Positions 54,881 through 63,519 of a stretch of DNA of 64,000 nt are shown in pieces. A program made the position numbers and the translations under genes. The stretch's first letter is position 1, and every line of letters starts with the position of its first letter. The notes under the pieces were generated by a model. The model searched no databases. It was not told the DNA's origin and saw only the letters and a program-made list of their open reading frames with translations. Source of the stretch: Pseudomonas asplenii (GTDB taxonomy: Bacteria > Pseudomonadota > Gammaproteobacteria > Pseudomonadales > Pseudomonadaceae); the NCBI RefSeq assembly GCF_001293465.1, contig NZ_JSYZ01000014.1, positions 186,001-250,000 of the forward strand. Direction: 5' to 3'.

Positions 54881-55783
54881 CTAACCCAGGCGGCGGCTGC
54901 CGATGGTCACGCCCAGCGCATGACTGGCGCCCGGCGCCAGCGTCACCACGTCATTCATCACGTTCGCCGTCTCGATGCACAGCATCTTCTGCCAGCCATC
55001 GTCAGCCAGGTCGGCCAGTTGGCTGGCCCGGTCGATCCACGGGTTCCAGATCACCGTCGAACGCGAGTTCTCGGCCGTCAACTCGATACGCCGCTCCCAG
55101 GTCGGGTCGACGATGCTCAATTGCGCCGGGGTATCCAGGTAGATGCGGTCGGTTTCGCCGGTGAAATGCAGCTCACCCTGCTGCCGGACCTGTTTCCAGT
55201 CATCCGTCGTGTCGATGTAGGTCAGGCCATCGAGGCCGTCGACGTGCACGTTGCGCACATCGCTGACCGCGAAGTAGGTGTGCAGCGCCTGGCTCAGGGT
55301 GACCGGATGATCGTCGAGGTTCTCGCTGGTGAGGCTGATGTGCAGCTTCTCGCCCAGATGCACCGCCAGTTTCAGCCCGACCTTGTGCGGCCAGCCCGCA
55401 AAGCCGCCTTCGGGCAGCGGCAGGGTGAATTCGGCCAGTACGCCGTCGTTATCGGCCTGGATGCCCTGCAGGTTCCATTCCCGGGTCCGGACGAAACCGT
55501 GGGCGGTCGGCGCCTCGCTGGTCTGGCGCATCGCCTGGACGCTGTCGGGGTTGCGCTGGAACACGCCGAACCAGGGCCAGCATACCGGCACGCCGGCGCG
55601 GATACTCTTGTCGTGCTTGAACTGGGCCTGGTCGTTGAGCCAGATCACCGGCGGTTCGCCGGCCAGCTGATAACTGAGGATGTGTGCTCCCTGCTGGGCG
55701 ACCAGCAGCTCGGCCTGGCCGTGGCTGATCTTCCAGCAGTTGAGTTCATCCAGCTTGACCGTTTCAACGTGTGGCGTGTTCAT
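54881..55783 (-). CDS. D-hexose-6-phosphate mutarotase (YeaD-like)
   Basis: A 300-residue aldose 1-epimerase family protein of the YeaD group that interconverts anomers of glucose 6-phosphate. The segments AGVPVCWPWFG, AHGFVRTREW with the catalytic His and the C-terminal ETANVMNDVVTLAPG fit. The start at 55783 (MNTPHVE) is used; the frame goes on to 55813 without support. A GAGAACC sequence lies just upstream. Confidence 0.87.
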   Translation of the reverse strand: MNTPHVETVKLDELNCWKISHGQAELLVAQQGAHILSYQLAGEPPVIWLNDQAQFKHDKSIRAGVPVCWPWFGVFQRNPDSVQAMRQTSEAPTAHGFVRTREWNLQGIQADNDGVLAEFTLPLPEGGFAGWPHKVGLKLAVHLGEKLHISLTSENLDDHPVTLSQALHTYFAVSDVRNVHVDGLDGLTYIDTTDDWKQVRQQGELHFTGETDRIYLDTPAQLSIVDPTWERRIELTAENSRSTVIWNPWIDRASQLADLADDGWQKMLCIETANVMNDVVTLAPGASHALGVTIGSRRLG

Positions 55784-55837
55784 GGGGTTCTCGCTCGGCA
55801 ACAGGGACTGCAATGGACCGCAAAAAACGCCGCGGGT

Positions 55838-56239
55838 TTAGGTGCGCCGTGGCACGGAGCGGGTGCGGCCGCTGCCGTCGATGGCGACGAAGACGAACAC
55901 CGCTTCGGTGACCTTGCGCCATTCGCTGGACAGCGGGTCGTCGCTCCACACTTCGACCATCATCCGGATCGAGCTGCGGCCGATTTCCAGGGCCTGGGTA
56001 TAAAAGGACAGCTGGGCCCCGACCGCCACCGGCACGAGGAACGCCATGCGGTCGATGGCCACCGTGGCCACCCGGCCACCGGCGATCTTGCTGGACATGG
56101 CGGTGCCGGCCAGGTCCATCTGGTTGACCAGCCAGCCGCCGTAGATATCGCCGAAACCGTTGGTTTCGCGGGGCAAGGCGGTGATTTGCAGGGCGAGATC
56201 GCCTTGCGGGATGGGGTCTTCTTGTTCGAGTTCGATCAT
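55838..56239 (-). CDS. Acyl-CoA thioesterase (YciA-like hotdog)
   Basis: A 133-residue hotdog thioesterase. The helix NGFGDIYGGWLVNQMDLAG (about 29-47) with the catalytic Asp and the RVATVAIDRMAF strand are typical of YciA, which cleaves short and medium acyl-CoAs in the cytoplasm. It lies 54 bases upstream of the mutarotase on the same strand, so the two may be co-transcribed. Confidence 0.87.
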   Translation of the reverse strand: MIELEQEDPIPQGDLALQITALPRETNGFGDIYGGWLVNQMDLAGTAMSSKIAGGRVATVAIDRMAFLVPVAVGAQLSFYTQALEIGRSSIRMMVEVWSDDPLSSEWRKVTEAVFVFVAIDGSGRTRSVPRRT

Positions 56240-56770
56240 ATCCAGGGCCTCTGACCCATGACGCTACGTGGGTATTGCAGGTGAATGGACGTCTTCAGGA
56301 AAAACGATTCAGCCCGAACATGCTACGTTCGTCACGTTTCTCTAAGGCGTACTCAAGGGAAACTCTGCAAAACCGGCTGGAGGGAGCTTCCAGCGACGTT
56401 TTTGCACAGCACCCTTGCAGGGTGGCAGCCACCAGTATATCGAGCGACCCGCTTGACTTCGACCGTCAGAAGGCCCTTTCGATCGCTCTATATCGGGACA
56501 TTACTTACTTTCTGAAACATTTTATTATCTTTTCCCGGCCATCCGCGCTTGTGCATGGGCGGGGTGAACGGGTGGGGCCGCAGGAGATTTTCCTGCCCGC
56601 CTGCCGCCTCGAGTGCCATCGGCCTGGCGAGCGTCAGGCTGCCGACGATATGTTTTACCGGTTTATCGTTTTACTACAACCGTGCTTGTGCGATCTTTGC
56701 CGGATCGACACCGGTGACGTTGCGGCCGGGCCACCTACAGACCTATCAGTAAATATAAGAGAAGCCTTGC
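56240..56770. other. 531-base intergenic region without a supported gene
   Basis: Between divergent thioesterase and MFS genes. Base composition is lower in GC than its surroundings, with an AT-rich run near 56500-56530 and 56650-56680. A 182-codon plus-strand frame (56275-56823) overlaps the MFS start, lacks a ribosome site and resembles nothing known. It could be degraded foreign DNA plus the MFS promoter. Confidence 0.4.
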
Positions 56771-58060
56771 ATGAGTACTGTGTCTCCCAGCCTTGCGCCG
56801 CCCGCGCGCCCGCTGACCCGTAATGACTACAAGACGCTGTCGCTGTCGGCCCTGGGAGGCGCGCTGGAGTTCTACGACTTCATCATCTTCGTGTTTTTCG
56901 CGGCGGTGGTCGGCAAGCTGTTCTTCCCGGCCGAGATGCCGGAATGGCTGCGCCTGATGCAGACCTTCGGGATCTTCGCCGCCGGTTACCTGGCGCGGCC
57001 GCTGGGCGGTATCGTCATGGCGCACTTCGGCGACCTGCTGGGCCGCAAGAAGATGTTCACCCTGAGCATCTTCATGATGGCCGTGCCGACCCTGATCATG
57101 GGCCTGCTGCCGACCTACGCGCAGATCGGCATCTGGGCGCCGATCCTGCTGCTGCTGATGCGGGTGATCCAGGGTGCCGCCATCGGTGGCGAGGTTCCGG
57201 GCGCCTGGGTGTTCGTCGCCGAGCACGTGCCGGAGCGGCAGATCGGCTTCGCCTGCGGCACCCTGACTTCGGGCCTGACCGCCGGCATCCTGCTGGGCTC
57301 GCTGGTCGCGACCCTGATCAACAGCCTCTACAGCCCGCTAGAAGTGAGCGATTACGCCTGGCGTATCCCGTTCCTGCTGGGCGGCGTGTTCGGCCTGTTC
57401 TCGGTGTACCTGCGCCGCTGGCTGCACGAGACCCCGGTGTTCGCCGAGCTGCAGCAGCGCAAGGCATTGTCCGACGGCATTCCCCTCGGCGCGGTGCTGC
57501 GTGACCACCGTGGCGCGATCATCATCTCGATGCTGCTGACCTGGCTGCTCTCGGCTGGCGTGGTGGTGGTGATCCTGATGACCCCGACCGTACTGCAGAC
57601 CGTCTTTCACTTCACCCCGACGGTGTCGCTGCAGGCCAACAGCCTGGCGATCGTGTGCCTGACCCTGGGCTGCATCGCTTCCGGCGCCCTGGCCGACCGC
57701 TTCGGTGCGGGGCGGGTGTTCGTCATCGGCAGCCTGGCGCTGATGGCCACTTTCTGGACCTTCTACAGCACCGTGGCGGCCCATCCCGAGTGGCTGTTCC
57801 CGCTGTACGCCCTGAGCGGCCTGTTCGTCGGCACCATCGGTGCGGTGCCTTACGTGATGGTCAAGGCGTTCCCGGCGGTGGTGCGTTTCAGCGGCCTGTC
57901 GTTCTCCTACAACCTGGCGTACGCGATCTTCGGCGGCCTGACGCCGATGGTGGTGACCCTGCTGCTCAAGGACAGCCCGATGGGGCCTGCGTATTATGTT
58001 GCAATCATTTGCAGCGTCGGCGTGCTGGTGGGCGGCTACCTCTGGTCCAAGTCCCGCTGA
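56771..58060 (+). CDS. MFS transporter of the metabolite:H+ symporter (MHS) family
   Basis: A 429-residue, 12-segment transporter. MHS marks are ALGGALEFYDFIIF in the first helix, YLARPLGGIVMAHFGDLLGRKKMF in loop 2-3 and RVIQGAAIGGEVPGAWVF. Such proteins import organic acids, betaines or proline with protons; substrate cannot be read. The last 25 bases overlap the convergent PIN gene. Confidence 0.88.
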   Translation: MSTVSPSLAPPARPLTRNDYKTLSLSALGGALEFYDFIIFVFFAAVVGKLFFPAEMPEWLRLMQTFGIFAAGYLARPLGGIVMAHFGDLLGRKKMFTLSIFMMAVPTLIMGLLPTYAQIGIWAPILLLLMRVIQGAAIGGEVPGAWVFVAEHVPERQIGFACGTLTSGLTAGILLGSLVATLINSLYSPLEVSDYAWRIPFLLGGVFGLFSVYLRRWLHETPVFAELQQRKALSDGIPLGAVLRDHRGAIIISMLLTWLLSAGVVVVILMTPTVLQTVFHFTPTVSLQANSLAIVCLTLGCIASGALADRFGAGRVFVIGSLALMATFWTFYSTVAAHPEWLFPLYALSGLFVGTIGAVPYVMVKAFPAVVRFSGLSFSYNLAYAIFGGLTPMVVTLLLKDSPMGPAYYVAIICSVGVLVGGYLWSKSR

Positions 58061-58572
58061 CCCCGAGGGGTGAGGACGGGTCGACCTCCTCGCCACGCAC
58101 TGATTCGGCTATGGCACTCGCGCTCGGGCAGTCGTGCCCCGCGAGCTGTCATGGTTTCCAGTGAGTTGGCTGCTTGTGCAGGAGGGATGATGGCATGTTC
58201 CACCATCAGATCCAGAAGCCAGAGCGCGCCGTGCACCTTTAATCCGTCACGTAGCGCCTGGCGTCTGAGCCGGCCATCCCCGGTAAGGAGTGGGCGTCCT
58301 GTTTCCTGTGCCAGCAAGTAACATGAAACGTCGGCCAGAGAGCTGTTGTTGTGCTCGATCTTGAGCGTGAAAAGCCGCTTTACCCCGTCACCGTCGAAGG
58401 ACTCCACCTTAAGCCCTTGAGACAGCAGTGCCTCACAGGGAAAATCCCTCAGTTCTTCCAGCACGAAATCGGTGCAGCACAAGGAGAACGGCAGCCTGAA
58501 CAGTTGCTCCAGCAGTCCGGCATTTCTGAAGTCGATCCAGATATTCGTATCGCTGATGTAGATCAGGTTCAT
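58036..58572 (-). CDS. PIN-domain protein, putative toxin nuclease
   Basis: A 178-residue PIN-fold protein. The acidic residues of the nuclease site are D8 (SDTNIWIDF), E39/E40 (VLEEL), D81 (SLADVS) and D99 (LTGDGR), as in VapC/DUF3368-like ribonucleases. It has a basic C-terminal tail. Its start overlaps the upstream XRE-ImmA gene stop by ATGA, so the two are one operon, and its end overlaps the MFS gene. Toxin function is inferred from this pairing. Confidence 0.75.
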   Translation of the reverse strand: MNLIYISDTNIWIDFRNAGLLEQLFRLPFSLCCTDFVLEELRDFPCEALLSQGLKVESFDGDGVKRLFTLKIEHNNSSLADVSCYLLAQETGRPLLTGDGRLRRQALRDGLKVHGALWLLDLMVEHAIIPPAQAANSLETMTARGARLPERECHSRISAWRGGRPVLTPRGQRDLDQR

Positions 58573-59627
58573 GCACTCTCCAGTGCCCCCAGGAAATCTG
58601 GATCCAGGGCCGTTACCGGTTTGCGCAGAAACTCGGCGGCTCGGGACTGGGTGATCAATCCTTCCGCATACCCCCGGAATACCAGGGACTCAAAGCGATG
58701 TGGCGCCTTGCAGAGAAGGGGTTCTGGCTCCGACTTGCGCCAGCCATTGGTGCTGAATCGAATGGTGAGGGATTTGTAGCCACTTTCGCTGAGCAGATTC
58801 AGATCCTTGAGCCGGCGCAGGACTGCTTGCATCGAGAGTCCATATTGACGCTTGGCGATCAGCAACTCACGGGGGTGCACTTTCGACCTGGGATGATGGC
58901 CGAAATCGCCAGTCACGCATTTGGCTGGGTAAAGGAAGGCCCCGGCGAAACGATGACAGCAGTTTTCCCGGTCCCGTTCGGACATTTCTTCGGGCAGCCG
59001 CATGGTCCAGTGCCCGAGTTCATGAGCGGCGGTGAACCTGATGCGCTCACCGGGGCGTTCTGCGTTCAGAGCAATCAGCACATGGTGCCCATCGCGAGTG
59101 GCGGCACAGGCTCCGTCGAAATCATTCGGTCCCTCAAGCATTACCACCTTGATGCCGTGTTCCTCCAGTTGCTCACTCAGGTGGAAAATCGGGTCGCTAC
59201 CAATGCCCCATAGCTCGCGCAGTTTTTCTGCGGCCCGTTCGGCGTCGTCCGCGCCGCTCACTTCAATTATCTGGGCGGGAGTAGTGGTGGTGAGAATATC
59301 CAGTGGGTCGAAACACATTTCCAGGGAAATGTAGCGCTCAAGGTATTCGCGCATCCGTTCTTCAACCTGGAGCTGGCGATACCTGGGCATCTTCGCCAGC
59401 TTGCGAAACTCCAGGGGCGCCAGCACGACCGCTTCTGCGCGGAAGAAATATTCGGGACTCACATCCAGGGCTCTGGCGAGTTGCAGCAGCCGCGCAGAGC
59501 CTGGGATCACCGCTCCTTTTTCATACTTACTGAGGGCCTGTTTCGTGATATCGCCCATCTGAAGAGCCAAAGCCTCAAGGGTGATGCCTTTCAGTTGGCG
59601 GGCCCGGCGGATTCGGTCGTTGATCAT
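58569..59627 (-). CDS. XRE-ImmA/IrrE regulator-metalloprotease
   Basis: A 352-residue protein with an N-terminal XRE HTH (about 3-62, GITLEALALQMGDITKQALSK) and an ImmA/IrrE zinc metallopeptidase domain (about 145-260) with HELGH at 202-206 and Glu221 as a likely third ligand. Family members cleave or inactivate repressors or act as antitoxins. It is the first gene of the pair with the PIN protein. An 11-bp inverted repeat 13 bases before the ATG is the probable self-operator. Confidence 0.83.
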   Translation of the reverse strand: MINDRIRRARQLKGITLEALALQMGDITKQALSKYEKGAVIPGSARLLQLARALDVSPEYFFRAEAVVLAPLEFRKLAKMPRYRQLQVEERMREYLERYISLEMCFDPLDILTTTTPAQIIEVSGADDAERAAEKLRELWGIGSDPIFHLSEQLEEHGIKVVMLEGPNDFDGACAATRDGHHVLIALNAERPGERIRFTAAHELGHWTMRLPEEMSERDRENCCHRFAGAFLYPAKCVTGDFGHHPRSKVHPRELLIAKRQYGLSMQAVLRRLKDLNLLSESGYKSLTIRFSTNGWRKSEPEPLLCKAPHRFESLVFRGYAEGLITQSRAAEFLRKPVTALDPDFLGALESA

Positions 59628-59640
59628 GAAACCCCCTTTC

Positions 59641-59678
59641 AGTTGACAAAATTGTATTTTATCTGTGTTTTGTCAACT
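59641..59678 (-). promoter_or_regulatory. Inverted-repeat operator and promoter of the XRE-ImmA/PIN operon
   Basis: AGTTGACAAAA (59641-59651) and TTTTGTCAACT (59668-59678) are perfect 11-bp arms with a 16-base spacer. On the minus strand one arm holds TTGACA, a consensus -35 box, and the spacer is AT-rich, so binding would block RNA polymerase. It starts 13 bases before the ATG. Confidence 0.75.
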
Positions 59679-59752
59679 GGGTGAAAAGTTTCAAAATGTA
59701 GCGTGCTACCAGGAGCGTGCCTGGGCCGGGCGGCAAATTTGAGAGAGTGTTT

Positions 59753-59863
59753 CTAAATGATGCGGCCGATGATATGGACATCAGGGTAGGTGAGGCAGAC
59801 CGTGGCTTTGCGCTTGTGCAGGAGGGTGCCGATCGCTTCGCTCCATGCTGGCCTTTCATCTAA
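59753..59863 (-). pseudogene. C-terminal remnant, possibly of an S24/LexA-like repressor
   Basis: An open minus-strand frame of about 35 codons, closed by a TAG at 59753 and without a start, reads ERPAWSEAIGTLLHKRKA followed by TVCLTYPDVHIIGRII. The end resembles the last strand of peptidase S24 repressors (xxIIGRV). It lies between the XRE-ImmA operon and the pstS PHO box. The identity is weak. Confidence 0.35.
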
Positions 59864-59892
59864 TTGTCACATACCAGTCATAGAGTGTTCAT
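59864..59892 (+). promoter_or_regulatory. PHO box of pstS (three 7-bp repeats)
   Basis: TTGTCAC-ATAC-CAGTCAT-AGAG-TGTTCAT: three imperfect copies of CTGTCAT at 11-bp spacing, the PhoB-binding pattern. It lies 56 bases before the pstS start. Confidence 0.75.
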
Positions 59893-59948
59893 GCGGCCTG
59901 CCGATACTTGGCCCCGACTTAACATAACCTCTCTGCTAGGAGTAAGGC

Positions 59949-60941
59949 ATGAAACTGAAACGTTTGATGGCGGCAATGACCTTTGTCGCTGCTGGCGTCG
60001 CGACTGCCCACGCGGTGGCCGCTGGTGTAGATCCGTCCATTCCCGCCTATACCAAAGTCCAAGGCGTGTCGGGCAACCTGTCCAGCGTCGGTTCCGATAC
60101 CCTGGCAAACCTCATGACCCTGTGGGCTGAGGGCTACAAGAAAGAATATCCGAACGTGAACATTCAGATTCAGGCCGCCGGTTCCGCTACCGCACCGCCC
60201 GCACTGACTGAAGGTACTTCGAACCTCGGCCCCATGAGCCGCAAGATGAAGGACACCGAACTGGCGGCCTTCGAGCAGAAGTACGGCTACAAGCCGACCG
60301 CCATCCCGGTCGCTGTCGATGCCCTGGCGGTATTCGTGCACAAGGACAACCCGATCCAGCACCTGACCATGGAACAGGTTGACGCGATCTTCTCCTCGAC
60401 CCGTCTGTGCGGCGCCAAGGCCGACGTCAAGACCTGGGGCGACCTGGGCGTGACCGGCGACCTGGCCAACAAGCCGGTCCAACTGTTCGGCCGCAACTCG
60501 GTATCCGGCACCTACGGCTACTTCAAGGAAGAAGCCCTGTGCAAGGGCGACTACAAGCCTAACGTGAACGAGCAGCCGGGTTCGGCTTCCGTGGTGCAGT
60601 CCATCAGCTCCTCGCTGAACGGCATCGGCTACTCGGGTATCGGCTACAAGACCGCCAGCGTGAAGACCGTGGCCCTGGCCAAGAAAGGCAGCACCGACTT
60701 CATCGAAGACAGCGAAGAAAACGCCCTGAACGGCAAATACCCGCTGTCGCGCTTCCTGTACGTCTACGTCAACAAGGCTCCGAACAAGCCTCTGGCCCCG
60801 CTGGAAGCCGAGTTCGTGAAGCTGGTTCTGTCCAAGCAGGGCCAGGAAGTCGTAGTCAAGGACGGTTACATCCCGCTGCCAGCCAAGGTTGCCGCCAAGG
60901 CGCTGGCTGACCTGGGCCTGAGCGAAGGCGCCAAGAAGTAA
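59949..60941 (+). CDS. pstS: Phosphate-binding periplasmic protein PstS
   Basis: A 330-residue binding protein with a signal peptide (1-24, ending HAVAA) that captures phosphate for PstCAB. The phosphate-site segments SSVGSDTL, GSATAPPALTEG, LGPMSRKM and GRNSVSGTYGYF are visible. A TAGGAG ribosome site precedes the ATG. It is separated from pstC by 277 bases that hold a half REP and a second PHO box, so pstS is probably made from its own strong transcript, as high-level PstS usually is. Confidence 0.95.
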   Translation: MKLKRLMAAMTFVAAGVATAHAVAAGVDPSIPAYTKVQGVSGNLSSVGSDTLANLMTLWAEGYKKEYPNVNIQIQAAGSATAPPALTEGTSNLGPMSRKMKDTELAAFEQKYGYKPTAIPVAVDALAVFVHKDNPIQHLTMEQVDAIFSSTRLCGAKADVKTWGDLGVTGDLANKPVQLFGRNSVSGTYGYFKEEALCKGDYKPNVNEQPGSASVVQSISSSLNGIGYSGIGYKTASVKTVALAKKGSTDFIEDSEENALNGKYPLSRFLYVYVNKAPNKPLAPLEAEFVKLVLSKQGQEVVVKDGYIPLPAKVAAKALADLGLSEGAKK

Positions 60942-61050
60942 GCACCGGGCCGGCGTCTGGTGGCCTGTGTGGCTGATCGCACACCCAACTCCAAGTCCCT
61001 GAACCTGGATTTGAGTATCCGAATCAACCGTACAGGCCACTGGCCCCGGT

Positions 61051-61110
61051 ATGTGGGAGCGGGCTTGCCCGCGAAAGCGATCCTGGAAGGACGCTTCGCA
61101 GGCAACCGGC
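61051..61110. repeat. Half REP element between pstS and pstC
   Basis: TGTGGGAGCGGGCTTGCCCG opens normally, but the second arm is degenerate and the closing GCTCCCACA is missing. It may help end the pstS transcript. Confidence 0.55.
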
Positions 61111-61167
61111 AACCCGCGCACTAAATTTCCGAATCCGCTGCCAGCCATGCTGGGCGGCGGCTTCCGT

Positions 61168-61196
61168 GCGTCACTGCACTGTCATCTTTCTGTCAT
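61168..61196 (+). promoter_or_regulatory. PHO box of pstC
   Basis: GCGTCAC-TGCA-CTGTCAT-CTTT-CTGTCAT: two perfect and one imperfect copy of the PhoB repeat at 11-bp spacing. It ends 22 bases before the pstC ATG. Confidence 0.85.
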
Positions 61197-61218
61197 ACAG
61201 GATCGCTAGGGTGTGCGC

Positions 61219-63504
61219 ATGAACGATCTGGCCAATTCCACCATGACTACGACTTCTCCCCCCAAGCGCATTGACTTCAATACGCCTGAACTCAAGCGCA
61301 AGCGCCAAATTCGTGCGCTCAAGGACCGCCTGACCCGCTGGTATGTATTCGTTGGCGGCCTGGCCGTCCTGGCGGCGATCACGTTGATCTTCTTCTTCCT
61401 CGGCTATGTGGTCATGCCGCTGTTCCAGGGTGCCTCGCTGACGGCGGAAAAAGCCATCAGTCCGGCCTGGATGCGCGATGCCGGCAACCCGCTGATGATC
61501 TCCCTGGAAGAACAGAACCAGGTCGGCATGCGGGTTTCCGACCAGGGGCAGGTGCTGTTCTTCGCTGTCGAAGGCGCTGCCGAGCTGTCGCGGGTGAACC
61601 TGCCGATTCCGGCCGGTACCAAAGTCACCGCCATCAGCAAGGACCAGCCGGGCGTCCCGCTGGTTATCGTCGGCCTGTCCAACGGCCAGGCGCTGGTGTT
61701 CCGCCACAGCTACAAGGTGACCTACCCGGATGGCAAGAAGACCATCACCCCGACGATCGAATACCCGTACGGGGAGACGCCGATCACCCTGGATGAGCAA
61801 GGGCATGCCCTCGAGCACGTGAACCTCAACGCCAGCGACTCGACGCTGATCGCCGTGGGTTCCAATGGTGCGCAACTGCACGTGCTGGCGCTGACCAAGG
61901 AAGAAAACATGATGACCGGCGAGGTCACCAGCGAGCAGAAGAGCATCGATCTGCCGCAGATGACCGAGCCGGTGAAGGCGATCTACATCGATCCACGCCA
62001 GCAGTGGTTGTATGTGATCAACGGGCGTGCCCAGGCCGACGTGTTCAGCCTGCGCGACAAGAGCCTGAATGGCCGTTACAAGCTGCTTGAGGACGCCAAC
62101 GCCGAAGTGACCGCCAGTGCACAGCTGGTCGGTGGCATCTCGCTGATCATCGGTGACTCCAAGGGCGGCCTCGGCCAGTGGTTCATGGCCCGTGACACCG
62201 ATGGCGAACTGCGCCTGAAGCCGATCCGCAGCTTCCAGATGGGCAACGCGCCGATCGTCGAGATCAGCGCCGAAGAGCGTCGCAAGGGCTTCGTCGTCCT
62301 GGATGCCGCCGGCAAGCTCGGCGTGTTCCACAGTACTGCGCACCGTACCCTGCTGGTCGAGCAGGTGGTCGACGGTCCGGGCCTGTTCGGCCTGTCGCCG
62401 CGGGCCAACCGGGTGATCGTCGAACAGGGTGGCAAGATCCAGCCGCTGCTGCTCGACAACCCGCATCCGGAAGTGTCCTGGAGCGCGCTGTGGAGCAAGG
62501 TCTGGTACGAGAACTACGACGCACCCAAGTACGTCTGGCAATCGACCGCCGCCAACACCGACTTCGAGCCCAAGCTGAGCCTGTCGCCGCTGACCTTCGG
62601 TACCCTGAAGGCCGCGTTCTACGCCATGCTGCTGGCGGCGCCGCTGGCCGTCGCCGCAGCGATCTACACCGCCTACTTCATGGCCCCGGGCATGCGCCGC
62701 AAGGTCAAGCCGGTGATCGAGCTGATGGAGGCGCTGCCAACGGTGATTCTCGGCTTCTTCGCCGGCCTGTTCCTGGCGCCGTATGTCGAAGGCCACCTGC
62801 CGGGGATCTTCAGCCTGCTGCTGTTGTTGCCGATCGGCATCCTGGTGGCCGGCTTCGCCTGGAGCCGCCTGCCCGAATCGCTGCGCCTGCGGGTGCCGGA
62901 CGGCTGGGAAAGCGCGATCCTGATCCCGGTGATCCTGTTCGTCGGCTGGCTCTCGCTGTTCATGAGCCCGCACCTGGAGTCGTGGTTCTTCGGCGGCGAC
63001 ATGCGCCTGTGGATCTCCCACGACCTGGGCATCACCTACGACCAGCGCAACGCCCTGGTGGTCGGCCTGGCCATGGGCTTCGCGGTGATTCCGAACATCT
63101 ACTCGATCGCCGAAGACGCCGTGTTCAGCGTGCCGCGCAGCCTGACCCTGGGCTCCCTGGCCCTGGGCGCCACGCCCTGGCAGACCATGACGCGGGTGGT
63201 GATCCTCACCGCCAGCCCGGGCATCTTCTCGGCGCTGATGATCGGCCTGGGCCGCGCCGTCGGCGAGACCATGATCGTGCTGATGGCCACCGGCAACACC
63301 CCGGTCATGGAGATGAACCTGTTCGAGGGCCTGCGCACCCTGGCGGCGAACGTCGCGGTGGAGATGCCGGAGTCGGAGGTGGGTGGTAGCCATTACCGCG
63401 TGCTGTTCCTCTCGGCACTGGTGCTGCTGCTGTTCACGTTCATCATGAACACCCTCGCGGAACTGATTCGTCAGCGTCTGCGCAAGAAATACTCGTCGCT
63501 TTAA
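61219..63504 (+). CDS. pstC: Phosphate ABC transporter permease PstC, long form
   Basis: A 761-residue inner-membrane permease. One hydrophobic segment near residue 45-70 is followed by a large periplasmic part (about 75-440) that is absent from the 320-residue E. coli PstC, and then the MetI-like permease domain (about 450-745), with the EAA loop LGATPWQTMTRVVI. The long form is normal for Pseudomonas. ATG at 61219 is used, with a GTG at 61213 as alternative. A PHO box lies just upstream and pstA follows after 15 bases. Confidence 0.9.
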   Translation: MNDLANSTMTTTSPPKRIDFNTPELKRKRQIRALKDRLTRWYVFVGGLAVLAAITLIFFFLGYVVMPLFQGASLTAEKAISPAWMRDAGNPLMISLEEQNQVGMRVSDQGQVLFFAVEGAAELSRVNLPIPAGTKVTAISKDQPGVPLVIVGLSNGQALVFRHSYKVTYPDGKKTITPTIEYPYGETPITLDEQGHALEHVNLNASDSTLIAVGSNGAQLHVLALTKEENMMTGEVTSEQKSIDLPQMTEPVKAIYIDPRQQWLYVINGRAQADVFSLRDKSLNGRYKLLEDANAEVTASAQLVGGISLIIGDSKGGLGQWFMARDTDGELRLKPIRSFQMGNAPIVEISAEERRKGFVVLDAAGKLGVFHSTAHRTLLVEQVVDGPGLFGLSPRANRVIVEQGGKIQPLLLDNPHPEVSWSALWSKVWYENYDAPKYVWQSTAANTDFEPKLSLSPLTFGTLKAAFYAMLLAAPLAVAAAIYTAYFMAPGMRRKVKPVIELMEALPTVILGFFAGLFLAPYVEGHLPGIFSLLLLLPIGILVAGFAWSRLPESLRLRVPDGWESAILIPVILFVGWLSLFMSPHLESWFFGGDMRLWISHDLGITYDQRNALVVGLAMGFAVIPNIYSIAEDAVFSVPRSLTLGSLALGATPWQTMTRVVILTASPGIFSALMIGLGRAVGETMIVLMATGNTPVMEMNLFEGLRTLAANVAVEMPESEVGGSHYRVLFLSALVLLLFTFIMNTLAELIRQRLRKKYSSL

Positions 63505-63519
63505 TAAAGGTAGAAGTCT

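Noticed and set aside
56275..56823. 182-codon plus-strand ORF before the MHS transporter
   Set aside because: Overlaps the transporter start, lacks a ribosome site and looks unlike any protein family.
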